64,000 bases of DNA from Blastococcus capsensis. GTDB taxonomy: Bacteria > Actinomycetota > Actinomycetes > Mycobacteriales > Geodermatophilaceae. This document shows positions 18,912 to 26,394 of this stretch, piece after piece. Where the stretch lies: NCBI RefSeq assembly GCF_030165005.1, contig NZ_JASNNW010000012.1, forward strand, positions 124,001 to 188,000, in the 5' to 3' direction. Both the position numbers and the translations under genes were made by a program. The notes beneath the pieces were generated by a model that ran no database searches, was not told where the DNA came from, and saw only the letters and a list, made by a program, of their open reading frames with translations. The first letter of the stretch is position 1; each line of letters begins with the position of its first letter.

Positions 18912-19658
18912 TCAGCCGAAGACGTCGCCGGCGATGCCGAGCACCAGCGGGACCACGCCGAGGCAGACGAACGCCGGCAGGAAGCACAGCCCCAACGGCG
19001 CCAGCACCCAGATCCCGGCCCGCTGCACCGCCGCCTCGGCGTTCGCCCGGGATCCGGCCCGGCTCTCCGCCGCCAGCGCCCGCAGCGCCGGCACCGCGGC
19101 CGCCCCGGACTCCCCCGCCCGCACCAGCGCACGGCCCAGCCCGGCCAGCTCGGCAGGTGCGTCGGCCCACGCCCGCCGCGGCTCGGCGCCCAGCCGTTGG
19201 AGCGCGGCCACGTGCCGCAGTCGCGGCCCCAGCGGCCCCGGCACCGCATCGGCCACGGCCGCCAGCGCGCCGGCGACGGGCAGGCCCGCGGCCAGGCAGA
19301 CGGCGAGCAGGTCGCAGGTGGCCGGCAGGTCGCGGGCGAGGGCGGCCTGCTCGGCGGCGTCCTCGCCCGGGTCGGCGCGCCGCAGCAGGCGCTCGACCCC
19401 CACGGACACCGCGGCGGCGGTGGCCAGCCCGAGGAGTCCCCCGAGCAGGAGGCCGGCGGCCAGCCCGGCGGCCCCGCTCAGCAGCCACCGCCGTCGCCGC
19501 TCGCTCGCCGGGCCGGGCGCCGGCTCCTCGGGTGCCCGCGCGGTCCGGCCTGCGCGCACCAGCCGGCGCACGCGGGCGCCGACGACGACGGCCCCGGGGG
19601 CCCACGCCACGACCGCTCCGGCCAGCAGCAGCACGGGCAGCCACGGCCCGGACGTCAT
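18912..19658 (-). CDS. tadC: Type II secretion F-family inner-membrane protein (TadC-like)
   Basis: A 248-residue polytopic membrane protein of the GspF/TadC group. Hydrophobic helices are at about residues 5-25, 55-85 and 218-246 around a cytosolic segment with ALARDLPATCDLLAVCLAAG and RRAWADAPAELAGLGRALVRAGESG, which are typical T2SSF features. It would form the platform on which the TadA ATPase acts. The ATG at 19658 overlaps the tadB stop by 4 bp (ATGA), so the two platform proteins are probably translated together. The length is shorter than in Gram-negative Tad systems, as usual for actinobacteria. Confidence 0.87.
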   Translation of the reverse strand: MTSGPWLPVLLLAGAVVAWAPGAVVVGARVRRLVRAGRTARAPEEPAPGPASERRRRWLLSGAAGLAAGLLLGGLLGLATAAAVSVGVERLLRRADPGEDAAEQAALARDLPATCDLLAVCLAAGLPVAGALAAVADAVPGPLGPRLRHVAALQRLGAEPRRAWADAPAELAGLGRALVRAGESGAAAVPALRALAAESRAGSRANAEAAVQRAGIWVLAPLGLCFLPAFVCLGVVPLVLGIAGDVFG

Positions 19659-20458
19659 CGCCCCATCCGCCGGACCAGCCGACCGGTCCAGGCGATCCCG
19701 GCGATCTCCAGCAGCACGCCCACGACGAGCAGTGCCTGCCCGGGGCCGGTCTCCGTCAGCACCTGCCAGGGTCTGGCGCCGATCCCGCTGCCCATGGCCA
19801 ACCCGAGCACCGGCAGCCCGGCCAGCAGCCGGGCGCTGGAGCGGGGGCCCGCGGTCGCGACGAGCAGCGCCCGCCGGTGCCGGAGCCGGGCCCGCAGGTC
19901 GTCCTCGACGGCGGTGACCACGGTGGCCAGCGAGCAGCCGGTGCGGGTGCTGAGCACCACGGCCGCCGACAGCCGGGCGAGCTCGGCCGCCAGCCGGTCG
20001 CCGTCGGCACGCGGATCGCCCCAGCCGGTCCCCGCCGCACCGGGCACCCGGACCGCACGCGCCAGCGCGGCACCGCACTCCCGGTCAGGACAGGCGCCGG
20101 CGGCCCCGCGGGCTGCGTCGTCGAGCGCCCGCCCGGCCCGCAGCTCGGCGGCCAGCGCCCCGAGCGCCTCGGCCAGCGCCCCGAGCCGGACCCCGGCGGC
20201 GGCGTCCGCCCGGTGGGAGGCCCACGCCCGCGCGGCCAGCGCCGCGCTGCCGCCGGCGAGCAGGGCCACCAGCGGGGTGCTGAGGAGGGCAGCCGTCCCG
20301 GCCGCACCTACCGCGGCCAGCAGCGGCAGGTGGACCGGCCGTCCCTGCACCCCGCTCGCGGCGTCACCGGTGACCGACCGCAGCCGCCGGTGCACGCCCG
20401 ACCGTCCGCCGGGCCACAGGACGGCGGCGCAGGCGGCCGCCAGCAGGGCCGCGGTCAC
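19655..20458 (-). CDS. tadB: Type II secretion F-family inner-membrane protein (TadB-like)
   Basis: A 267-residue membrane protein, partner of TadC in the platform. It starts with a hydrophobic segment (VTAALLAAACAAVLWP), has further helices near residues 55-90 and at the C-terminus, and the T2SSF signature region LAELRAGRALDDAARG and LSTRTGCSLATVVTAVEDDLRARLRHRRAL. The GTG at 20458 overlaps the stop of tadA (GTGA); an in-frame upstream extension is antisense shadow. The tight overlaps from cpaE through tadC indicate one operon. Confidence 0.87.
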   Translation of the reverse strand: MTAALLAAACAAVLWPGGRSGVHRRLRSVTGDAASGVQGRPVHLPLLAAVGAAGTAALLSTPLVALLAGGSAALAARAWASHRADAAAGVRLGALAEALGALAAELRAGRALDDAARGAAGACPDRECGAALARAVRVPGAAGTGWGDPRADGDRLAAELARLSAAVVLSTRTGCSLATVVTAVEDDLRARLRHRRALLVATAGPRSSARLLAGLPVLGLAMGSGIGARPWQVLTETGPGQALLVVGVLLEIAGIAWTGRLVRRMGR

Positions 20459-21594
20459 GTTCCGGCCAGGCGGGCACGAAGCACGTCGCCGGCCGGGCAC
20501 GGGCCACCGTCGGCCCGCCACCCCGCCTCCACCACGACCAGGTCACCCTCCCGGCGCACCACGGCGATCTCCTCCACGCGCCGTCCGCCGTCCGCCCGCC
20601 GCACGTGCACCACCACCTGCAGGGCGGCCGCCGCCTGGCTGTGCACGGCGACGCGCCCCATCCCCGCGGCGACCCCGAGAGCCTCCAGCCGGGCCGGTAC
20701 CTCGGTGGACCGGTTGGCGTGCAGGGTGCCGCACCCGCCGTCGTGCCCGGTGTTGAGCGCGGCCAGCAGGTCCACCACCTCCGCGCCGCGCACCTCCCCG
20801 ACCACCAGCCGGTCCGGGCGCATCCGCAGCGCCTGGCGCACCAGGTCGCGCAGGCCCACCGCTCCGGCGCCCTCCACGTTCGGCGGCCGCGTCAGCAGGC
20901 GGACCACGTGCGGGTGCGACGGGCTGAGCTCGGCGGCGTCCTCGCACAACAGCAGCCGCTCGGCCGGGTCGACCTCCCCGAGCAGGGCGGTGAGCAGGGT
21001 GGTCTTCCCCGAGCCGGTGCCCCCGGTGACGAGGAAGGCCAGCCGGTGCGCGACGACCGCCCGCAGCAGCACCCCGCTCTGCCCGGGCAGCGTCCCCGAC
21101 CGCTCGAGGTCGGCCAACGTGTGCGCGCGCCGACGCAGCACCCGCAGCGAGATGCAGGTGCCCCCGCCGGACACCGGCGGGAGGACGGCGTGCAACCGCG
21201 TCCCGTCGGGCAGGCCGACGTCCACCCACGGTGCGGCGTCGTCGAGCCGCCGTCCGGCGGACGCGGCCAACCGCACGGCCAGCCGCCGCACGGCTTCCTC
21301 GTCGGCGAACCCGACGCCCGGAGCCGGCTCGAGGCCGGCTCCGCGGTCCACCCACACCTGGCCCGGCCCGTTGACCAGCACGTCGGTGACCCCGGGCAGG
21401 CGCAGCAGCGGCTCGAGCGGCCCCGCCCCGGCCAGCTCGTCGACGGCGCTCCGGACGGCGAGCAGCACGTCGTCGTCGCCGATCAGTCCGCCCGCCTCCT
21501 GGCGCACGAGCGCGGCGACCCCCGCCCGCGACGGCACCTCGTCGGCGAGGGCGAGCCGAACCCGCACCCGGTCGAGCAGTGACGGCGCGGTCAC
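20455..21594 (-). CDS. tadA: Secretion ATPase TadA/CpaF-like (helicase/secretion neighbourhood ATPase)
   Basis: A 379-residue type II/IV secretion ATPase. The N-domain carries VTDVLVNGPGQVWVDRG; the ATPase domain has Walker A LVTGGTGSGKTTLLTALLG, the acidic CEDAAELSP box, Walker B LVVGEVRGAEVVDLLAALNTGHDGG and the His-box CGTLHANRS. It powers assembly of the Flp-like pilus or secretion by cycles of ATP hydrolysis at the inner membrane face. The GTG at 21594 overlaps the stop of the CpaE-like gene by 4 bp. It is the clearest member of the cluster and anchors the annotation of its neighbours. Confidence 0.95.
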   Translation of the reverse strand: MTAPSLLDRVRVRLALADEVPSRAGVAALVRQEAGGLIGDDDVLLAVRSAVDELAGAGPLEPLLRLPGVTDVLVNGPGQVWVDRGAGLEPAPGVGFADEEAVRRLAVRLAASAGRRLDDAAPWVDVGLPDGTRLHAVLPPVSGGGTCISLRVLRRRAHTLADLERSGTLPGQSGVLLRAVVAHRLAFLVTGGTGSGKTTLLTALLGEVDPAERLLLCEDAAELSPSHPHVVRLLTRPPNVEGAGAVGLRDLVRQALRMRPDRLVVGEVRGAEVVDLLAALNTGHDGGCGTLHANRSTEVPARLEALGVAAGMGRVAVHSQAAAALQVVVHVRRADGGRRVEEIAVVRREGDLVVVEAGWRADGGPCPAGDVLRARLAGT

Positions 21595-22673
21595 CGGTGC
21601 TCGTCCCCGGACAGCGCGGCCAGCACCCGTCGCGCCAGGGCTCCCAGCGGCGACCGCGCTCCCGTGCCCGGCGGCTCCCCGCGCTCGGCGCGCGCCACCG
21701 CGCCGCGGTCGTGCGGCAGTTCGGTGAAGACCGGCCGGCCCACCACCTCGGCGACGTCCTCGGCCGTGAGCCCACCGGGCACCGACCGGACCACCAGCCG
21801 CGCCGATGACCACGGCCGCCCGTCGGCGGCCACCAGCAGCCGCGCAGCCGTGGCCGCCCGCAGGCGCGCGGGCACGACGAGGAGCGCGAGGTCGGCGTCG
21901 GCGAGCACCGCCTGCGGCCCTCCGCCCACGCCGCAGCAGCCGGGCCGGGGCAGGTCGACGACCACGCACCGGCCGGTCGTCCGGGCCGCCTCCACCACGG
22001 TGATCAGGGCCTCCTCGGGGACCGGCTCGGCGGACCCGCGGCCCGCCGAGAGCAGGTGCCCGCCTGCCACCTCGGGGAGCGCGGCCAGCAGGGCGTCCCC
22101 CGCGACCCGGCCGCGGAGACCGGCGAGCTCCGGCCAGCGCAGCCCGTCGGTGAGCTCGGCGCCCAGGAGGAGGTCGAGCCCGCCGCTCCACCCGTCCGCG
22201 TCGACGAGCACCGCCGGCCCCGCGGCGGCGGCCACCGCCGCGGCGACCGTGCTGGCGCCCGCTCCACCGCAGGCACCGCCCACGGCGACCAGCCGGCCGT
22301 GCTCCGCCGGGATCCGGACAGCGGCCGCTGCGCGAGGGAGCAGCCAGGCCTCGTCCGCCGGGAGCACCACCACCCGCTCGGCCCCGACCTCCACCGCGGC
22401 AGCCCACTCCGCCGCAGGCAGCTCTGCGGTCGAGACGACGACCACGCCCGGGCGGCGGGGCAGCGCCCGCGGTGCGGCCAGGGCCAGCGCATCGGCGCCC
22501 AGCAGCACCAGCGGTGCCTCGCGGTACGCCCGGCGCAGCGCCGGCCCGCCGGTGCAGAGCTCCGGCTCGGCGCCGACGGCCGCCAGCAACCGGAGCAGCT
22601 CGTCGAGCAACTCCTCGTCGGAGCTGACGACCAGGGGACGGGGTGGCCGGGTGGACGGCAGGGAGTCGGACAC
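21591..22673 (-). CDS. CpaE/TadZ-like MinD-family localisation protein
   Basis: A 360-residue protein of the actinobacterial CpaE-homologue family that lies first in the Tad operon. An N-terminal receiver-like region (about 15-120) precedes a degenerate MinD/ParA domain: GGACGGAGASTVAAAVAAAA is a deviant Walker A in which the usual Lys is missing, and VLVDADGWSGGLDLLLG is the A' motif. The lost Walker lysine suggests weak or no ATPase activity, in line with a role as a polar or positional scaffold. The GTG at 22673 has no strong ribosome site. A TCATCCACAG motif lies about 55 nt upstream. Confidence 0.87.
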   Translation of the reverse strand: MSDSLPSTRPPRPLVVSSDEELLDELLRLLAAVGAEPELCTGGPALRRAYREAPLVLLGADALALAAPRALPRRPGVVVVSTAELPAAEWAAAVEVGAERVVVLPADEAWLLPRAAAAVRIPAEHGRLVAVGGACGGAGASTVAAAVAAAAGPAVLVDADGWSGGLDLLLGAELTDGLRWPELAGLRGRVAGDALLAALPEVAGGHLLSAGRGSAEPVPEEALITVVEAARTTGRCVVVDLPRPGCCGVGGGPQAVLADADLALLVVPARLRAATAARLLVAADGRPWSSARLVVRSVPGGLTAEDVAEVVGRPVFTELPHDRGAVARAERGEPPGTGARSPLGALARRVLAALSGDEHR

Positions 22674-22786
22674 GTGGTCGACCCCACCGGAGGTTCGGCA
22701 GACAGTGCCAGAAGGCGGGGTGAACTGTGGATGACCCCATCGGGTGTGGACGGTGTGCGGTCCACGTCACACCGTGCCGACACACC

Positions 22787-22792
22787 TACAGT
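22787..22792 (+). promoter_or_regulatory. Leaderless -10 (TACAGT) for the HAD gene
   Basis: TACAGT, 7-nt spacer GACTGAC, GTG at 22800. An alternative GTG at 22791 falls inside the hexamer, which supports 22800 as the start. Confidence 0.6.
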
Positions 22793-22799
22793 GACTGAC

Positions 22800-23639
22800 G
22801 TGTCCCGCGCCGCGGCATTTTTCGACCTCGACAAGACGGTCATCGCCAAGTCCAGCACCCTGGCCTTCGGCCGGCCGTTCTTCAACGGTGGGCTGATCAA
22901 CCGCCGTGCCGTGCTCAAGACTGCCTACGCGCAGTTCGTCTTCTCCCTCGCCGGCGCCGACGCGCAGCAGATGGACCGGCTGCGGGCCCAGCTCACCGCC
23001 ATGGTCACCGGCTGGGACGCCGCCACGGTGCACGAGATCGTCCGCGAGACCCTGCACGAGATCGTCGATCCGCTGGTCTACGCGGAGGCCGCTGACCTCG
23101 TCGAGGAGCACCGCGCGGCCGGCCGGGAGATCGTCATCGTCTCCAGCAGCGGCGCGGAGATGGTGGAGCCGATCGGCGAGATGCTCGGTGTCGACCGCGT
23201 CGTCGCCACCCGGATGGTCACCGTGGACGGCCGCTACACCGGGGAGATCGACTTCTACGCCTACGGCGAGAACAAGGCCGAGGCGATGCGGCAGCTCGCC
23301 GCCGAGGGCGGGTACGACCTGGCCGACTGCTATGCCTACAGCGACTCGATCACCGACCTGCCGATGCTCTCGGCCGTCGGCCACCCGACCGCGGTGAACC
23401 CCGACCGGGGGCTGCGCAAGGCAGCCCTGCAGCGCGGCTGGCCGGTGCGGCGCTTCGAGCGGCCGGTGAGCATGCGGGCCCGCTTCTCGGTGCCGCCCGC
23501 ACCGGTCGTCACCGGCGCTGCCATGGGCGTGGGCGCCGCCGTCGTCGGGCTGGCCTGGTACGCCCGGCACCGGGCGGTGCGTGCCGGGCTGGTTCCGGAG
23601 GCACCGGCTCCGGGCCGGCGCCGCCGCCGCGGGGCCTGA
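22800..23639 (+). CDS. HAD-superfamily IB hydrolase (SerB-like phosphatase)
   Basis: A 279-residue HAD-IB phosphatase. Motif I is FFDLDKTVIAKSS near the N-terminus, motif II is IVSSSGAEM, and motif III/IV is DCYAYSDSITDLPML. The C-terminus carries a hydrophobic helix (VVTGAAMGVGAAVVGLAWYA) and an Arg-rich tail, so it is likely membrane-attached. The start GTG at 22800 is fixed by the -10 hexamer. The same gene (Rv3661-like) is divergent from the CpaE-like gene in mycobacteria. The natural substrate is unknown; phosphoserine or a phospholipid intermediate would be guesses. Confidence 0.9.
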   Translation: MSRAAAFFDLDKTVIAKSSTLAFGRPFFNGGLINRRAVLKTAYAQFVFSLAGADAQQMDRLRAQLTAMVTGWDAATVHEIVRETLHEIVDPLVYAEAADLVEEHRAAGREIVIVSSSGAEMVEPIGEMLGVDRVVATRMVTVDGRYTGEIDFYAYGENKAEAMRQLAAEGGYDLADCYAYSDSITDLPMLSAVGHPTAVNPDRGLRKAALQRGWPVRRFERPVSMRARFSVPPAPVVTGAAMGVGAAVVGLAWYARHRAVRAGLVPEAPAPGRRRRRGA

Positions 23640-23658
23640 TCCCTCCGCTCCCCCAGTG

Positions 23659-24435
23659 TCAGCCCCGCAGCAGGCTCTCGCAGACGGCCAGGCCCTCCAG
23701 GGCGCCGTGCTCGGTGGCGCGGCAGCAGTGCACGAGCCACACGGCGACGCCCTCGGGCGTACCGGAGCCATATCCGGCCAGCGCCTCGGCATAGGCGTCC
23801 CGGCCGAGCTCGATGAACCCGACCTCGGGCACCGACACCGCCTTGGGGTCCAGCCCGCGGGCGATCCCGGTGAGCCGGGCGGCGGCCCGGGCGACGACGC
23901 CGTCGGCGACCCCGAAGGGGGCCAGCGCCGCCAGTTCCCCGTGCACCAACCCGGCGACCAGCACCGCGGGCACCGTGGTCGCGCCGGTGACGAGGGAGAA
24001 CAGCCCGCCCAGCCGGGGGCCGGCGTGCGCGGCCGGCCGCCCCAACCCGGCGCGGTCGGCGAGGTCCGCCGCAGCCAGGACGTGCAGCCGGGCCAGCACC
24101 TGCCCCGGCGCCTTCGGCCAGGTCTCGACCATGGAGCCGAGCGCCGCCGAGGCCCGCAGCGCCCCCTGCACCACCGGATCGGTCACCGACCCCGCGCGCA
24201 GCTCGGCCAGCGGGACGTCGACGCCCGCCAGCGCCGCCGAGGCGCGGGCCCCGCGCAGCGCCGACTCGGTGCTCACGCCGGCCGACTCCCGCCGCAGGAC
24301 CCGGTGGCCCAGGAGTCGGTCGATGCCCGCCCGGGCGCCGTCGGCGGCCTCCCGCACCCCCGGCAGGTCCAGCAGCGGGGCCAGCGGGTCGGGGGCGGCG
24401 GGGCGCGCGGCGCCGGGGCGGACGGGGGTGCTCAC
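23659..24435 (-). CDS. Conserved actinobacterial protein of unknown function (Rv3662c-like position)
   Basis: A 258-residue, Ala-rich, mostly helical protein. Visible segments include VREAADGARAGIDRLLGHRVL, WPKAPGQVLARLHVLAAADL and a C-terminal WLVHCCRATEHGALEGLAVCE, with two adjacent Cys and a His that could be functional. It resembles proteins annotated loosely as oxidoreductases in this genomic position, but I see no cofactor-binding motif and assign no function. The GTG at 24435 is set by a TACCGT -10 with a 7-nt spacer. Its promoter is back-to-back with that of the histidine phosphatase. Confidence 0.75.
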   Translation of the reverse strand: MSTPVRPGAARPAAPDPLAPLLDLPGVREAADGARAGIDRLLGHRVLRRESAGVSTESALRGARASAALAGVDVPLAELRAGSVTDPVVQGALRASAALGSMVETWPKAPGQVLARLHVLAAADLADRAGLGRPAAHAGPRLGGLFSLVTGATTVPAVLVAGLVHGELAALAPFGVADGVVARAAARLTGIARGLDPKAVSVPEVGFIELGRDAYAEALAGYGSGTPEGVAVWLVHCCRATEHGALEGLAVCESLLRG

Positions 24436-24442
24436 GTCGACG

Positions 24443-24448
24443 ACGGTA
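24443..24448 (-). promoter_or_regulatory. Leaderless -10 (TACCGT) for the gene at 23659-24435
   Basis: TACCGT on the minus strand, 7-nt spacer CGTCGAC, then GTG at 24435. Confidence 0.6.
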
Positions 24449-24486
24449 CGAGGCGGGGCCACCCGCTCCGCCGCAGGCCCCTGCCC

Positions 24487-24492
24487 TACGCT
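24487..24492 (+). promoter_or_regulatory. -10 (TACGCT) for the histidine phosphatase
   Basis: TACGCT lies 11 nt before the ATG at 24504, so the transcript would have only about a 5-nt leader. Confidence 0.45.
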
Positions 24493-24503
24493 GCGTCCCT
24501 GCC

Positions 24504-25055
24504 ATGACCCGACCCGTCACCCTGCTGCTCGTGCGACACGGGCAGAGCGAGTGGAACGCCGCCGGCCGCATGCAGGGACAGGTGGCCCACGTGCCGCTGA
24601 CCCCGCTGGGGCACACCCAGGCGGAGGCGGCCGCCGCCGAGCTGGCCGGCCTCCGTCCCGGGGCGCTGCTGTCCAGCGACCTGCTGCGCGCGGTGCAGAC
24701 CGCGGAGCACTGCGCCCGGGCCACCGGCCTGCCCTTCACCACCACCCCGGCGTTGCGGGAGCAGGGCTACGGCGTCCTCGAGGGCCGGCCGTCCCGGGAA
24801 CTGTGGGACGTCGTCGACTGGTCCGACGCGCACTGGTCGGCCGAGGGCGGGGAGAGCCTGGCCGAGCTGCACGCGCGGGTCGCGGCGTTCCTCACCCAGC
24901 TGTGCGCGGAGCCCCCGGCCGACGTCGTCGCCCTGGTGACGCACGGCGACACGATCCGCGCGGCCCAGGCGGTCGCCGCCGGGCTCGGGCCCGACGCGAT
25001 GCCCGCGGTCACCCCGCACAACGGCACGGTGACCCGGCTCGAGATCTGCGAGTGA
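24504..25055 (+). CDS. Histidine phosphatase family protein (phosphoglycerate mutase-like)
   Basis: A 183-residue histidine phosphatase. The RHG motif with the phospho-accepting His is LLVRHGQSEWN at the N-terminus, the second Arg is in LLSSDLLRAVQTAE, the acid is in LREQGYGVLEGRPS, and the second catalytic His is in ALVTHGDTIRAA. Substrate cannot be told from sequence; members act on phosphoglycerate, sugar phosphates, or in corrinoid and lipid metabolism. The ATG at 24504 agrees with the -10 at 24487. It is divergent from the gene at 23659 and converges on a small basic gene. Confidence 0.92.
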   Translation: MTRPVTLLLVRHGQSEWNAAGRMQGQVAHVPLTPLGHTQAEAAAAELAGLRPGALLSSDLLRAVQTAEHCARATGLPFTTTPALREQGYGVLEGRPSRELWDVVDWSDAHWSAEGGESLAELHARVAAFLTQLCAEPPADVVALVTHGDTIRAAQAVAAGLGPDAMPAVTPHNGTVTRLEICE

Positions 25056-25073
25056 CGCCCCCCGGGACGTCGC

Positions 25074-25286
25074 TCAGCGGCGGCGGAGCAGGCCTCCGAG
25101 CATGCCGGCGAGACCGCCCGGGGACGCCGGGGCCCCACGGCCACGGCTCATGCCCCGGCGGGCGGTCGTCCGGCCCATGCCGCTCCGGGGCATCCCCCGG
25201 CCCGGTCGTCCGCCCGCCCGTCCGCCTCGTGCCGCGCCCCGGCCGGCGCCGCTCGCAGTTCCCATCAGCTTGCCGAGAATGCTCAT
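25074..25286 (-). CDS. Small Gly/Arg-rich basic hypothetical protein
   Basis: A 70-residue frame encoding MSILGKLMGTASGAGRG, then a Gly/Arg-rich middle and a C-terminal GGLAGMLGGLLRRR. No known domain is visible. The amphipathic ends and the basic middle might bind nucleic acid or membrane, but this is speculation. There is no strong ribosome site or -10 at leaderless spacing, and high-GC sequence often gives such frames by chance. It sits 18 bp from the end of the histidine phosphatase. Confidence 0.4.
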   Translation of the reverse strand: MSILGKLMGTASGAGRGAARGGRAGGRPGRGMPRSGMGRTTARRGMSRGRGAPASPGGLAGMLGGLLRRR

Positions 25287-25397
25287 GGATCAGGAGTGCC
25301 CACGCCGGCCGGGACGACGCCGCCTGCGTTCAGCGAACACCCCCGGCCAGGCGCGCCGTTACTGAGCGCACGCCTGCGCCGCCGAGGCGTCGGAAGG

Positions 25398-25901
25398 TCA
25401 GCCGCTGACCTCCACGAGGTCGATCACGAAGACCAGCGTGGAGCCGCCGGGGATGGGGCCACGGTCGGCGTCGCCGTAGCCGAGCTCGCTGGGGATGGTG
25501 ACCACCCGCCGCCCGCCGACCTGCATCCCGGTGATCCCCTGCTCGAAGCCGGGGATCACCTGCCCGGCGCCGATCGTGACCGGCAGCGTCTCGTCCGCCC
25601 CACGGCTCCAGGAGGAGTCGAACTCCTCACCCGTCTCGTAGAACGCACCGACGTACTTGACCGCGACGGACGTGCCCTCCACGGCCTCGGCCCCGTCGCC
25701 GACCACGACGTCCTCGATCACCAGCTCGTCCGGCGCAGGGGCGTCCGTCGGCGGGACGTCGGGCGCCTGGGACAGGTCGGTCGAGATCTCCTCGGCGACC
25801 TCGGCCGCCGCTGGGGGCGTGGGCTCCTCCTCGCCACCCCCGCAGGCGCTCAGGGCGAGGGTGAGCGCGAGGAGCGCGCCGGGGACGGTGCGGCGGGACA
25901 T
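25398..25901 (-). CDS. FKBP-type peptidyl-prolyl isomerase lipoprotein
   Basis: A 167-residue exported PPIase. The signal peptide ends in a lipobox (LALSACGGGEEE), so the mature protein is lipid-anchored at Cys20 outside the membrane. An acidic/Pro linker precedes the FKBP domain (about residues 60-167) with VAVKYVGAFYETGEEFDSSW, QVIPGFEQGITGMQVGG and SELGYGD, all conserved in the FK506-binding fold. It would help fold secreted proteins. The ATG at 25901 has GGAGGCCC upstream. It follows the TPR gene in the same direction after a 123-bp gap. Confidence 0.94.
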   Translation of the reverse strand: MSRRTVPGALLALTLALSACGGGEEEPTPPAAAEVAEEISTDLSQAPDVPPTDAPAPDELVIEDVVVGDGAEAVEGTSVAVKYVGAFYETGEEFDSSWSRGADETLPVTIGAGQVIPGFEQGITGMQVGGRRVVTIPSELGYGDADRGPIPGGSTLVFVIDLVEVSG

Positions 25902-26024
25902 GGGGCCTCCAGAGGAGCAGCAGTTCTCGGATCGGGTCCGGCGAGCCGGGACGGCGCTTGCCGCCGGGGTGCAGGCAGGGCGCGTTCGGCGCCCTGCCCA
26001 TCGTCCCAGAGCGGTCGGGCCGGC

Positions 26025-26354
26025 TCAGGCCGCGCCGAGGGCGTCGGCCATCCGGTGGTGCACGACCGCCTCGGCACCCCGGCTCTGCCGCTCGAGCGTG
26101 CGGGCGAGCGCACGTCGGGCCCACCCGTTGCTCGGCGCGAGCTCGACCAGCCGGGCGAGCGATTCCTCGGCCGGACCGAGCTGCGCCGAGCCGTAGTAGG
26201 CCCGGGCCAGCAGCTCCAGCGCCGCCTCGTTGCGCGGCTCCGCGTCGACGAGGGGCTGCAGGATGCGCGCGGCCTCGGCGGGCTGACCCATGTTCAGGAA
26301 GAGGTCGGCCCGGAGGAACTCCGAGTGCAGGTCGCACTCGTTCGGCTGGGTCAT
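26025..26354 (-). CDS. Tetratricopeptide-repeat protein
   Basis: A 109-residue soluble protein with about three TPR-like helix pairs: EFLRADLFLNMGQPAEAARIL, NEAALELLARAYYGSAQLGPAEESL and NGWARRALARTLERQSRGAEAV. TPRs mediate protein contacts; partners are unknown. Actinobacteria often carry this short TPR protein near glgC- or FKBP-like genes. The ATG at 26354 gives the full first repeat. It starts 40 bp after glgC, in the same direction. Confidence 0.85.
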   Translation of the reverse strand: MTQPNECDLHSEFLRADLFLNMGQPAEAARILQPLVDAEPRNEAALELLARAYYGSAQLGPAEESLARLVELAPSNGWARRALARTLERQSRGAEAVVHHRMADALGAA

Positions 26355-26394
26355 GGCCGGTGCAACGCAGCCCCGGCCCGGCCGCTTCCCGGGC

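Noticed and set aside
22725..22734. DnaA boxes and replication origin
   Set aside because: Only one close match and two weaker ones, spread over 4 kb, with no AT-rich region and no dnaA or dnaN nearby.
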